A stretch of DNA of 64,000 nucleotides from JBMYRH01 sp049602155. GTDB lineage: Bacteria; Myxococcota_A; UBA9042; PHBI01; JBMYRH01. Both the position numbers and the translations under genes were made by a program. The stretch lies in assembly GCA_049602155.1 (NCBI GenBank), contig JBMYRH010000005.1:256522-320521 (forward strand). The letters are read 5' to 3'. This document shows, in pieces, positions 25,509-34,148 of the stretch. Numbering within the stretch: position 1 is the first letter of the stretch; each line of letters starts with the position of its first letter. The notes beneath the pieces are model-generated. The model was not told where the DNA came from. It worked only from the letters and a program-made list of their open reading frames with translations, and did not search any database.

Positions 25509-26984
25509 CTACGGTGTCGCTTGCGCGGGGGTCAGGCAGGCACCGTTGGGGTTGCCTGGCTGCAGCTGCTCACAGGATTTGCCTTCGGGGCAGCCTGAAT
25601 CGTCGGTGCAGAGCTCGGCACAGACGCTCACTTCGTACCCCTCGACTTCGTGCGGAAGCGGGACGCAATACTGTCCGTCTGTGCACTGATTGGCGTCCCA
25701 GCAGGCCCCATCGACGTCAGCGAGCTCGGCGATGAGCGCCTTCTCGATCATCTGCGGAGAGTCAGCGACAAACTTCGACACGATGGTCCCGCTCTCGTCG
25801 CTGATGATGGAGATCTCATGGGACGCTTGACCGTCTCCGTAAACACCGATGTCTCCGTTGGGATCATAGAGGAGGCGCATCGACATGGGGTGAGTCTGTG
25901 CGTACTGCTTGCAGTAGCCGGGGGTGACCGAATTGAACTGGCTGTCTTGGATCAGGATGACCCATGCCACAAGGCCGGGATCGTTAAGCTTCTCGTAAAT
26001 GTCGTTCATCGAACTGATGAAATCGGCGCAAGCACTTCACCAGCCGGCTAACAGATTGAAGAACGCCGCGTCGGCGCCGCAAAGTTCGTGAAGCCAGACC
26101 GTGTTGCCGTCGCAATCGCGCAGCTCGGCGTTTGTCAGGCTCTCGCCCGGGGTCGTTCCGAAGGGGCCCTCCGGTGGACAGTTCCAGACCATACACCCGC
26201 CGTCCAAGCAGGCCTCGCCCTCAGCGCAGCTGCCACAGGACTTGCCGTAGTCGTCCGTGCCGCAGGTTCGGTCGGTGCAGGAGGGGATCTCCGCTGGGCA
26301 GGCGGTGTCTGTCCCGACTGAGCTCAAGACCTCGCCTCGAAGCATCAGGCCGTTGAGGTTCACCGAGAGCGCTTTAGTGTCTCCCTCCTTAAACAGCGCA
26401 AGCCCCGTGAAGTCGAAGCTCTCTCCAGCCTCACAACCCGTCTGACTGGGGGCCGCTACGGTTGGCTGACCGTCGAGCCCGCCGGTCGAGCCGCTTACGT
26501 CCAAACTGTAGGTGCCTTCTGCCGCTCCAGCGAGTTCGGTGCCGCAGGCCGCATCGACAGTCAACGCGCCACCGGTGAGAGACCACATGCCGTCTAGGGT
26601 CTGCAGTGTCAGCGAGAGTTCACAGCCATTGTCCTGAGCGATGTCGAGACTCACTTGGGTAATGCAGCCGTTGCCCAGGTTGTGCGTCGCGGTCGCGACA
26701 GCTGTGGCGTCGGTGTAGACCAGCTCGCCCATGTCGGTGAGCAGAGTCGCGTCCGCAGTTGTGGCACAGTCTGTGGGCATCCTCGTCGCGGTCTGACCGT
26801 CACTCGCTGGATCATTCTCTCCAAGCCCATCGCTTACTCCGGTTGCACCGTCGTTTGCGTTGGATTGGCCCTCTTCGACCGACGAGGGCTCTTCAGTCCC
26901 CCCATCGCAGCCCGCACTTGTCACGACCCCGATGCCGAGGCAAAGGGCTAAGCATTGAACTGTCGTTCGCCTGAAAGGAAACAT
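25509..26984 (-). CDS. Thioredoxin-fold lipoprotein with in-frame UGA in the redox motif, probable selenoprotein
   Basis: A conventional reading breaks this into two frames, 26037-26984 and 25509-26009. They are in the same frame, separated only by one TGA (26037-26039) and 9 sense codons. Joined, they give a 491-residue lipoprotein (lipobox VTSAGC, Cys26). Residues ~60-240 are a beta-rich domain, residues ~255-285 a small Cys module (CGSCAEGEACLDGGC), and from ~290 there is a thioredoxin/AhpC-like domain: DCDGNTVWLHELCG, AAFFNLLAGW-U-SACADF, NDIYEKLNDPGLVAWVILIQD, MRLLYDPNGDIG, SIISDESGTIV. The UGA (residue 316) sits exactly where the first Cys of the CxxC motif belongs, leaving Cys319 as resolving Cys. 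A hairpin fitting the bacterial SECIS rules follows at 26005-26021. A C-terminal Cys-rich tail completes it. A nonsense mutation or sequencing error is the alternative. Confidence 0.82.
26005..26021 (-). promoter_or_regulatory. Candidate bacterial SECIS hairpin
   Basis: On the mRNA strand a perfect 6-bp stem UUCAUC/GAUGAA closes a 5-nt loop AGUUC. The loop G is 23 nt after the in-frame UGA. Published rules for bacterial SECIS elements require a small apical loop with G in its first two positions, on a stem of at least 4 bp, 16-37 nt from the UGA; all are met. SelB with Sec-tRNA would bind here. Confidence 0.7.
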
Positions 26985-27101
26985 GTGGTCTCGCTGGTTT
27001 GAGCAGTAGCTACTGGAGAGCATATAGTGTCCTCTCTAGACGATGTGAAGGCAACGCCGGTGAACAGTTCCCACAATTATTGAAGGCACGGGGTGGACTC
27101 A

Positions 27102-29282
27102 ATGGACCATTTAGCGCGATCCACTTTTGCATGGGTTGTCGTCGTTTTGGGGCTTTTCGTTGGTGGAATTCATGGGTGTGGCGAGGGGCCGGAACCAGGT
27201 CCTGACGTCGCGGTGAACACTGACGCTGATGAAGATGCAGCGGTCGAATCGGGGTCCGAGACCGAGGAGGGGGCCGACGACGGGGCGGGGAGCGGAGACG
27301 CGGAGACGGTTGACGTGGTCGAGCGTGACGGGCCGGATAGCGGCGGAGACACCGAGGTCGCCTTAGAGCGTCTCCCGATGCCGGTCACGGTGACATTGGA
27401 CGGGCTGCCCGCAGCCCAGACCTTGGTGGTTCAAGGGGGGAACCCTGAGCGCTGGATGACTGACGCTGAGGGCAAGGTGACGATTGAAGTCGATCTCTTT
27501 GTTCCTGGGGACCATTTTGTCATGGCGTCTCACCCCGACGCACGAATCGCCGGTCAGAGCGTGTTCTACAAGGACCCGTTCTTTGAGGACACCGCTGAGG
27601 TGACGATCGAACTGACGCGGTTTGAGAACGTGGACAACGAGGCCTACGTCTTCAAGGATCCGGGTGAGCCGGGGCACAGCCATGTCATCGAGAAGTGCGC
27701 ACATTGCCACCTGACGGTTGCCGACTCCTGGGGCGGTTCTGTGCACCGCGTGATGGCGAAGAACCCCGTGACCCACGACATCTACGAGGGCACTGCGTCG
27801 GGGACGGACACTGAAGCAGCGTGTGCGTCGCGCGGCGGGACATGGATGGAGGACGTTCACCCCAGCACAGGCGAAGCACGCTTTAGGTGCAAGGTCACCG
27901 ATGGGGTTGTGGATCACGGCATCACCGGGGGCTGTGCGGATTGTCACGCCCCCGGTATCGATGGCGCTGTCGGGGGGCGTGACCTGCGTGATGCGAAGGG
28001 GCGCTCCTATGACGAGGGTGCCCACTGTGACGTATGTCACCACGTGGAGTCAGTGGATCTTACGTTGGACCCAGGGGTCGCTGGGAGCCTTCGTATCTTG
28101 CGGCCGAGCGAGGAGGCGCCGTTCCCCGGGGTCGGAGAGTGGCACCCTTTGACCTTCTGCCCAAACCCGGACAACGCCAACAAGTTGATGAGCTGTGTTC
28201 AGCGCGATCATTTTCGCCAGTCATCGTTCTGCGGTGGTTGTCACGAACACGAGCAGGCGGTGCTCGTGCCGGGAGCGAGCATCGACGCTGCGCGGTGGCC
28301 CGAGGGCAAGTTGCCGATCCAGTCGACGTTTACCGAGTGGTCAGAGAGCGCTTTGGCGGCCGTGGTCTCGTGCCAGGGGTGTCACATGCCCGGGGCACCA
28401 GAGGAGGTCGTGAATGGCGCCGACCTTCAAGCCTTTAGTGGGGATAATACGGGGATCACAGGCGGGTGGCCGCGCCCACCTGGTAGCGTTCACCTCCACA
28501 GTTGGCCAGGGCCTCGCAGCGATGAGGGGTCAAAGTTGGCGAGCCCGCTCTCGTTAAACATCTCTCAGTCGGTGACGGGGAGTGAACTGAGCGCGTCCGT
28601 GACGGTCACCAACAACGGCGCCGGTCATTCGGTACCCACGGGCGAGCCGCTGCGAGCCGTCCTCTTGATTGTGACGGCTGAGTGCGAGGGAGTGGCTCTC
28701 TCGGCGACAGGCGGCGATGCCATCCCTGATATCGGAGGTGCCTACGCGATGAAGACGAGTGATGCCGATTGGAGTACATGGCCAGCAGCCAAGGTAGGCC
28801 AGGTGGTCCGCGTCGTGACTCGACCTGGCGGCTATCACGACTACACGGGCTTTGGGCCCTTTGGCGATGGCACGTTCGACTCTGCACAGAAAGGGATGCC
28901 TGTGGAGCATGTCGTTGGGGAGTCGGTCATCGAGGCCATCGTGGATGGCGTCATCACCTTCGAGAGCCCCTTGCCCACAGGAGACGTGGCGTACTTGGTT
29001 GACGCGAACGCCCACGCGGGGGCATCCGGCTTCGCCTTCGCGCGCGTCACGGTCGGCGCGGAGGGGGCGCGCATGGTGCACCACTACGCTGCGACGGATA
29101 TCGCGAGCGATAACAGGTTGGCGGCAGGTGGAGCCTGGACCTCCGAGCATCGCTTCAATACGACGTGTGAAGCCCCTGTGCTGACTGCGCGCCTCGTGCA
29201 TCGCGCGCTCCCTTTACATCTCGCTGTTGAGCGCGGCTGGGAGCTTCGGGACCAGACCATGGTGACCGCCACCTCGCCCTAA
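27102..29282 (+). CDS. Multiheme c-type cytochrome lipoprotein, five CxxCH motifs
   Basis: A 726-residue lipoprotein (lipobox GGIHGC, Cys26) with an acidic Asp/Glu/Gly linker to residue ~90 and a beta-sandwich-like domain (PVTVTLDGLPAAQTLVV). Five heme-attachment motifs follow: CAHCH, CADCH, CDVCH, CGGCH and CQGCH. The C-terminal part has an Ig-like domain with the NNGAGHSVPTGEPLRAVLL block often found in multiheme cytochromes. It is probably an outer-membrane or periplasmic electron carrier or reductase; substrate unknown. The ATG at 27102 is preceded by GGGGTGG. It is divergent from the selenoprotein-like gene with a 117-base shared promoter region, which hints at a common redox role. Confidence 0.88.
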   Translation: MDHLARSTFAWVVVVLGLFVGGIHGCGEGPEPGPDVAVNTDADEDAAVESGSETEEGADDGAGSGDAETVDVVERDGPDSGGDTEVALERLPMPVTVTLDGLPAAQTLVVQGGNPERWMTDAEGKVTIEVDLFVPGDHFVMASHPDARIAGQSVFYKDPFFEDTAEVTIELTRFENVDNEAYVFKDPGEPGHSHVIEKCAHCHLTVADSWGGSVHRVMAKNPVTHDIYEGTASGTDTEAACASRGGTWMEDVHPSTGEARFRCKVTDGVVDHGITGGCADCHAPGIDGAVGGRDLRDAKGRSYDEGAHCDVCHHVESVDLTLDPGVAGSLRILRPSEEAPFPGVGEWHPLTFCPNPDNANKLMSCVQRDHFRQSSFCGGCHEHEQAVLVPGASIDAARWPEGKLPIQSTFTEWSESALAAVVSCQGCHMPGAPEEVVNGADLQAFSGDNTGITGGWPRPPGSVHLHSWPGPRSDEGSKLASPLSLNISQSVTGSELSASVTVTNNGAGHSVPTGEPLRAVLLIVTAECEGVALSATGGDAIPDIGGAYAMKTSDADWSTWPAAKVGQVVRVVTRPGGYHDYTGFGPFGDGTFDSAQKGMPVEHVVGESVIEAIVDGVITFESPLPTGDVAYLVDANAHAGASGFAFARVTVGAEGARMVHHYAATDIASDNRLAAGGAWTSEHRFNTTCEAPVLTARLVHRALPLHLAVERGWELRDQTMVTATSP

Positions 29283-29386
29283 CGGCTACAAATGTGCAGA
29301 CTCGGGTGTCGACAGACGTGCTCTTCGGACAGCCGCCGCCTCGCTGAGAGTGGTGCGTCCCGGGGGGGCCTGTCAGGAGGTGGCCC

Positions 29387-30226
29387 TTGAGTCTGAGTGA
29401 AGAGCTGGCCAGCGCTGTGGCTGAGGGGCGCATGTCGGGTCGCATTTGGCTCTACAGCAACTACCACTGCAACTTGGCCTGTCGTTACTGCCTCACGGAG
29501 TCTGGACCCAAGGTCCCCCAGCGTCTCCTCGGTCGGGAGGAGATGATCGCCATCGCCGATGAGGCTCTCGCGCTCGGGTTCGAGAGCCTTGGAGTCACGG
29601 GGGGAGAGCCGATGCTCCTCCCCGACATTGTCGAGATACTCGATGACCTTGCGCAGCGTTTACCGGTCACGGTCCTGACGAACGGCACCCTGTTCTCCGC
29701 CAAGCGGCTTGAGGCGCTGCGCCACCTGGCTGGCCGAGATATCAGCTTCCAGCTCTCTCTCGATCGTCCGGACGCCAACAGCAATGACGCGATGCGCGGC
29801 CCAGATAACTTTGCGAAGGTCGTGGCAGCCGTCCCAGCTCTCCTCGGCCTTGGCTTCACAGTGCGCATCGCGACGACTTTGGAGAGTCAGAGCGCGGATG
29901 AGGGCCAACGACTCAAGAGGCTCGTCGCAGGTCTTGGGGTCCCTGACGAAGACCATGTGGTTCGTAAGGTCGTCGATCGCGGTCGCGCAGGGGTGGAGGA
30001 GATGGGGCAGACGGCGCCGCTTGAGCAGATGCCGCCCGAGCTCACCATTACGAAGGCTGGGGCGTTTTGGTCGCCTTTCGGTCCGACGTATCGCGACGGA
30101 CGCTTGGAGACGGACCTCCGCGTCTCTCGTGTGTACAGGCCTTTGAGTGGACCACTGCGTGTCATCTTGAAGCGGCTCAAAGAGAGCGCGCTGCTGGAGC
30201 CCGAGGAGCGCTCAGGTTTCGTCTGA
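29387..30226 (+). CDS. Radical SAM protein, 279 aa
   Basis: A radical SAM enzyme with the 4Fe-4S motif CNLACRYC (Cys28, Cys32, Cys35) near the N-terminus, the SAM-binding GVTGGEPMLLPD motif near residue 65, VLTNGTLFS and ISFQLSLDRPD. It has no C-terminal SPASM Cys cluster, so it probably binds only one cluster. A TTG start at 29387 is supported by a perfect AGGAGG 6-7 bases upstream; the first ATG (29434) lacks such a site. It lies downstream of the multiheme cytochrome and convergent with a second radical SAM gene. Substrate unknown. Confidence 0.88.
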   Translation: MSLSEELASAVAEGRMSGRIWLYSNYHCNLACRYCLTESGPKVPQRLLGREEMIAIADEALALGFESLGVTGGEPMLLPDIVEILDDLAQRLPVTVLTNGTLFSAKRLEALRHLAGRDISFQLSLDRPDANSNDAMRGPDNFAKVVAAVPALLGLGFTVRIATTLESQSADEGQRLKRLVAGLGVPDEDHVVRKVVDRGRAGVEEMGQTAPLEQMPPELTITKAGAFWSPFGPTYRDGRLETDLRVSRVYRPLSGPLRVILKRLKESALLEPEERSGFV

Positions 30227-30262
30227 GCGTGAGGTCAGCGACTCAGGCTGAGTCGGCTCCCT

Positions 30263-30285
30263 GACCTCGCGCGAGGTCTTTCTTC
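30263..30285 (+). terminator. Intrinsic terminator after the radical SAM gene
   Basis: The 16-base palindrome GACCTCGCGCGAGGTC is followed by TTTCTTC, 36 bases after the stop. It sits inside a larger nested set of inverted repeats (GAGGTCAG ... CTGACCTC around CGACTCAG/CTGAGTCG, from about 30230) that may form an alternative fold. It reaches the end of the convergent gene. Confidence 0.7.
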
Positions 30286-31580
30286 TAAGCGTCGAGGGTG
30301 CGTAACCCACGCTCACCGAAGCGCTCGAGGTATTCGCGGCGGACACCAAGGCACATGGGTCTGCGTGCGCAGTCGCTGCATGCTTCACCGAAGTCACGCC
30401 CGGACAGATCCGCAGTGGCAAAGTCGCTGGCCCTAGAGTGCATCTGCAGTCGTGGCTCTTCTGCGACGATGCATGGCGGGAAGCCGCAGGAGCCCCCGGT
30501 TGAGACGGTTAGCCCGGCATCGAGGAGGGTGGTGCAGGCTGCTAGGAGAGAGGGGCGGACGCGCTCTAATGAGACCTGCTTCTCTGCGTAGTGCGCGCCA
30601 TCCCAGGCGCTCGATGGGTGCGAGTAGATCACTTGATGGATGGCCGCGTCGGCGCGTGATGCGAAGCGCCGAACGATGAACTCCGCGTGAGCTTTGAGCG
30701 TGTCCACGTTGTCTCGGTCGACGACGCAGTTGAGGGCGACCAACAAGCCGGCCTCAAGGGCGGCCTCCGTGCCCGCGACCGTCCCCTCCCAGGTCCCCGG
30801 GGCTCGGGTCATCTTGTCGGAGGTTCGCGGGTCGGCGCTGTGCAACGAGATGAGAGCTTTGCTCATCCCTCGCGCCATGAGATCGCTGAGGTAGCTCGCC
30901 TTGCGAAATCGAATCGCGTTGGTCTCAAGGCCGACCTCCATACCGTGAGTTTGGGCGGCATGGGTGATGAGCGCCGGGAGCGACTTGTAGAGGGTGGGCT
31001 CACCACCCGAGAAGATGAGGTTCGTCACGCCCTGTGAAGCGAAAGCGTCAATCCAGGCTTTGCAGGTCGCTGTGTCGGGTTCAGGCCAACTGCGTGACTG
31101 CCAACAGAACGCGCAGTCCTGATTGCAACGGAACCCAAGTCGAATGATGCCGTAAGGACGACCACGCCCCATCGAGATCTGCCTTAGCGCCTCGTCTCGC
31201 AGCCCGTCTAGGCGCCACAAGGCGTTGAGGTCCTCCTCGAGCCACGAGAGATCGGCTTGTTCGAGGCGCTTTCGGAGTCCCTTAAGCTGCTGGGCTCTTT
31301 CCGGCGATTCGTAAGGATCACTTCCGTCATCACCGCGACCATAGGAGACCCCAAGCCCCGACGTCTCGAACCAGCGTGGGCCTTGATAAGACGGACCATG
31401 GATGTGGAGCTTCAGGCCCCCCGAGTTCACGGTGAGCCTCCAGGGCTCGTCTCCCCTTGGTGCTGGGGGCGAAGCGATCTCAAGGTCCCCCAAGGCGGCC
31501 CCGAGGCGCTCTTCGAGTGCGGCCTTGAGCGCCTCTGTGCGGCGCGCTACCCACCGAGTTTCAGGCGCAGATTGGGACAT
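30285..31580 (-). CDS. Radical SAM protein with C-terminal Cys cluster, 431 aa
   Basis: Residues 1-140 are a unique N-terminal domain, followed by GIIRLGFRCNQDCAFCWQ with the radical SAM cluster Cys152, Cys156 and Cys159, then IFSGGEPTLYKSLP, VGLETNAIRF and ALISLHSADPRT. The C-terminus has CGFPPC and CSDCARRPMCLGVRREYLERFG, resembling a SPASM/Twitch auxiliary-cluster region as in peptide-modifying or cofactor-maturing radical SAM enzymes. No precursor peptide is evident beside it. It is convergent with the smaller radical SAM gene, which may act in the same process. Confidence 0.88.
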   Translation of the reverse strand: MSQSAPETRWVARRTEALKAALEERLGAALGDLEIASPPAPRGDEPWRLTVNSGGLKLHIHGPSYQGPRWFETSGLGVSYGRGDDGSDPYESPERAQQLKGLRKRLEQADLSWLEEDLNALWRLDGLRDEALRQISMGRGRPYGIIRLGFRCNQDCAFCWQSRSWPEPDTATCKAWIDAFASQGVTNLIFSGGEPTLYKSLPALITHAAQTHGMEVGLETNAIRFRKASYLSDLMARGMSKALISLHSADPRTSDKMTRAPGTWEGTVAGTEAALEAGLLVALNCVVDRDNVDTLKAHAEFIVRRFASRADAAIHQVIYSHPSSAWDGAHYAEKQVSLERVRPSLLAACTTLLDAGLTVSTGGSCGFPPCIVAEEPRLQMHSRASDFATADLSGRDFGEACSDCARRPMCLGVRREYLERFGERGLRTLDA

Positions 31581-31733
31581 CCGAGGCGTTGAACTCCTTG
31601 CATTCGCTGGCCATGATAGCCGGTCCGGGGGGGCACGCCCACTGCTCTATCTGCGTGGGCCGTCGAACTGCAGTTGTGAGCGAGATGGGTAAGTGGCTAT
31701 GGTGCTGACGACTCGTTATGGGGTGGCCCTGTC

Positions 31734-33035
31734 ATGTCCGTCGAAGCGCAGGGTAGAAACTGGTGGCGAGACCTTGTCCTCCCGGCGGGTCCCAGCGACG
31801 TCGCGTTAGACCGATATCGGACCCTGGCGAAGATGCGCCTGCTCCTAGCCTTGCCCTTCGCCATGCTGATGACGGATCTGCACCTGCAGCGAGCCCTCGA
31901 AGATGCGTGGCACCCCGAGGCGGGGTGGCGTGCATGGGCGGCGCACTTTACGCTGATGGTGCTCTACTTTGTTGTGAACGTCGCGCTCCTGCAGATGACG
32001 CGCCCCGGCAATGAGCGCTCGCGGGAGAGGCTTTACCAAGTGAACTCGCTCGCCATCCTTTGTGAGATTGGGACCAACCAATCGAGCATGGTGGGGTTCG
32101 GGAGCTTTGCCTCTTACGCGCCGATTTACATCATCTTGCTGGTGGCAGGTTACTGCGCGCTCTTTGATTACCGAACGGCGCTGACGACGTGCATCTTGGC
32201 GATCCTCAGCTTCTTACTCTTCTCGACGCTTGAGTTGTGGGGGACTTGGCCAGTCGGCCCGCTGCTGCCGGCTCCGGTGGTGGACAGCTATTGGCATGAA
32301 CCCGAGAACGCTCATCGCGCGATCTTCTCGATCGTCTTTGTCTGCATTGTCACCTTCCTCCTCTGCAACTTCGCGGTGAACCAGAAGCTTCGACTTCACC
32401 AGTATGTGACGCGCTCTGTGCTTCAGCGCTATCTCCCCCCTGCGCTCGTGGACCGAGCAGCGGCTGGCGAGTTGAAGCTAGATGCAGCCCCGGAGCGTCG
32501 CATGGTGACGATCATGTTTACCGACATCTGTGGCTTTACAAGGTTGTCTGAGCAGCTGGGCCCGGAGAAGGTCGGGGACCTCCTTAACGAGGTGTTAGGC
32601 CAAGTCGCGGACCTGGCTCATCGGTATGAGGCCACCGTAGATAAGTTCATCGGCGACTGTGCGATGGTCGTGTTTGGTGCCCCCGAAGCTCTCCCACCGG
32701 CCGAGCAAGTCAGACGCGCCGTGGCTCTGGCTGCAGACATCCATGCGCTAATCCCTGGCATCGGGGAGGCTCATGCACTGCAGGCCCGTACTGGGATCAA
32801 CACTGGGGAGGTCGTCGTTGGGAACTTCGGCTCAGCGAATCGATCGGATTACACGGTCATCGGCCCGCCGGTGAACATCGCAGCGCGCCTCGAGAGCAAA
32901 GCTGGGCCTGGGAGAATCCTGCTTGGGCAAGACGCCGTCGCGCACCTCGAAGACCGCTCCAAGTTGAGTTCTGCCGGGATGTTAGAGCTCAAGGGGATGA
33001 GCGCGCCGGTGGAGGGCTGGTTCTTCACACCGTGA
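31734..33035 (+). CDS. Membrane-bound class III adenylate/guanylate cyclase
   Basis: A 433-residue protein. The N-terminal ~230 residues hold about five or six membrane helices (for example TLMVLYFVVNVALLQM, YIILLVAGYCALF, IFSIVFVCIVTFLLCNF). A linker (QYVTRSVLQRYLPPALVDRAA) precedes the catalytic domain: VTIMFTDICGFTRLSEQ (first metal Asp), VDKFIGDCAMVVFGAP (second metal Asp), ARTGINTGEVVVGNFGS and DYTVIGPPVNIAARLESKAG. The catalytic residues are present, so it should make cAMP (or cGMP) in response to a membrane-derived signal. It stands alone; the cyclic-nucleotide-binding phosphatase at 19490-20971 is a possible effector. Confidence 0.92.
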   Translation: MSVEAQGRNWWRDLVLPAGPSDVALDRYRTLAKMRLLLALPFAMLMTDLHLQRALEDAWHPEAGWRAWAAHFTLMVLYFVVNVALLQMTRPGNERSRERLYQVNSLAILCEIGTNQSSMVGFGSFASYAPIYIILLVAGYCALFDYRTALTTCILAILSFLLFSTLELWGTWPVGPLLPAPVVDSYWHEPENAHRAIFSIVFVCIVTFLLCNFAVNQKLRLHQYVTRSVLQRYLPPALVDRAAAGELKLDAAPERRMVTIMFTDICGFTRLSEQLGPEKVGDLLNEVLGQVADLAHRYEATVDKFIGDCAMVVFGAPEALPPAEQVRRAVALAADIHALIPGIGEAHALQARTGINTGEVVVGNFGSANRSDYTVIGPPVNIAARLESKAGPGRILLGQDAVAHLEDRSKLSSAGMLELKGMSAPVEGWFFTP

Positions 33036-33161
33036 GCTTTGTGCCGTGCGTGGTGACCACTCGGGAATAGGGTAGGGGCGTGAGCGCCTTGTGCTCGGCC
33101 GAAGCTGTGATAAGCGTGGCCGCGTCCGGTTGAGCAGATGCACACACGCGAAGGGAGCCCC

Positions 33162-34148
33162 ATGAGGACCTGGACCGAGGAAGAACTCACGAGCCACGGT
33201 GTCGCGCTAAGCGATGAGGGGTTGCATCCATACGCCCCTGGTGACTCGGCGTGGAATGAGTCGCTCTTCTTCGATTGGATCGACGCTGAGAGCGGTTGGG
33301 CTGGGCACTGCCGAATCGGCCGCCACACGGGGCTCGGACATTTGTGGGTGTGGGTGTATCTCTACGACGGTGAGCGCTGGGTGGGCTTTGACGAGCCCGC
33401 CCTCGACCTTGAGTTGATGTCTGACGAGGGCTGGGCCTACGAGAGCGAGCAGCTCTCACTGTCTTGGCGCGTTGACGCGCCGCTGTCGCGAAGCACCCTC
33501 GAAGTGAGCGGACGGGGGAGGGTGCTCGAGGGGACCGACCCCGGCGATGCGTGCGCTTTTGCGCTCGCGCTGACCTTCGATGCGGCTGGCCCCGCACACG
33601 GCATGGCGGCGAGGCGGGTGAAGGCGCGAGACGGAGCGACCTACGACGCCGGACGCTACGAGCAGCCTTGCGACGTGTCGGGAGTCATGACGCTGGACGC
33701 CGTCACGCGGTCAATTCGCGGCCGTGGTGAGCGCGATCATTCCTGGGGGCCCCGGCATTGGGCGATGCAGTGGCTCTTCTTAGTCCTTGAGGGTGAGACC
33801 CTGCGTGCCCAGTGCACCGAGGTGCTCATCGGAGGAGCCATGCGCATCTGTGTCGGGTACGTGTTGCGAGACGCGATGGCCCAAGTCAACGATGCCCGTT
33901 TTGAGCTCACTTATGCCGACGAGGCTGAGGTCCTAGTGCCCTTTGAGGGGACCGTGGCCGTCGACAGCGACGGGGGCGGTCTCGTGGGACGTGTGATCCC
34001 CATCAGCGGCGTCGCACTCAACGACGGGCACTGCCTCCCAGAGGGCGTTCGGTCCATTTACCGCCGGAACCTCGTGCGTTTCGAGCCTGCGGATGGGGGG
34101 CCACCCATCATGGGTTGGATGGAGACCCACCGTCTGGTCTCCGCGTGA
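33162..34148 (+). CDS. AttH/DUF7064-like protein, 328 aa
   Basis: A soluble beta-rich protein. The central block SIRGRGERDHSWGPRHWAMQW matches the G-x-x-RDHSWG-R motif of the DUF7064 / AttH (hydroxyneurosporene synthase-like, double-lipocalin) group, whose members act in lipid or polyketide-like metabolism; function within the group is mostly unknown. The ATG at 33162 is preferred over 33138 because AAGGGAG lies about 6 bases upstream. The stop overlaps the GTG start of the next gene (GTGA), so this protein and the PEP-dependent enzyme are translationally coupled and probably share a substrate. Confidence 0.72.
   Translation: MRTWTEEELTSHGVALSDEGLHPYAPGDSAWNESLFFDWIDAESGWAGHCRIGRHTGLGHLWVWVYLYDGERWVGFDEPALDLELMSDEGWAYESEQLSLSWRVDAPLSRSTLEVSGRGRVLEGTDPGDACAFALALTFDAAGPAHGMAARRVKARDGATYDAGRYEQPCDVSGVMTLDAVTRSIRGRGERDHSWGPRHWAMQWLFLVLEGETLRAQCTEVLIGGAMRICVGYVLRDAMAQVNDARFELTYADEAEVLVPFEGTVAVDSDGGGLVGRVIPISGVALNDGHCLPEGVRSIYRRNLVRFEPADGGPPIMGWMETHRLVSA

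Noticed and set aside
33033..33035. TGA ending the cyclase gene, followed by an ORF in the same frame
   Set aside because: Another stop follows within a few codons and the next gene is unrelated, so there is no Sec read-through.
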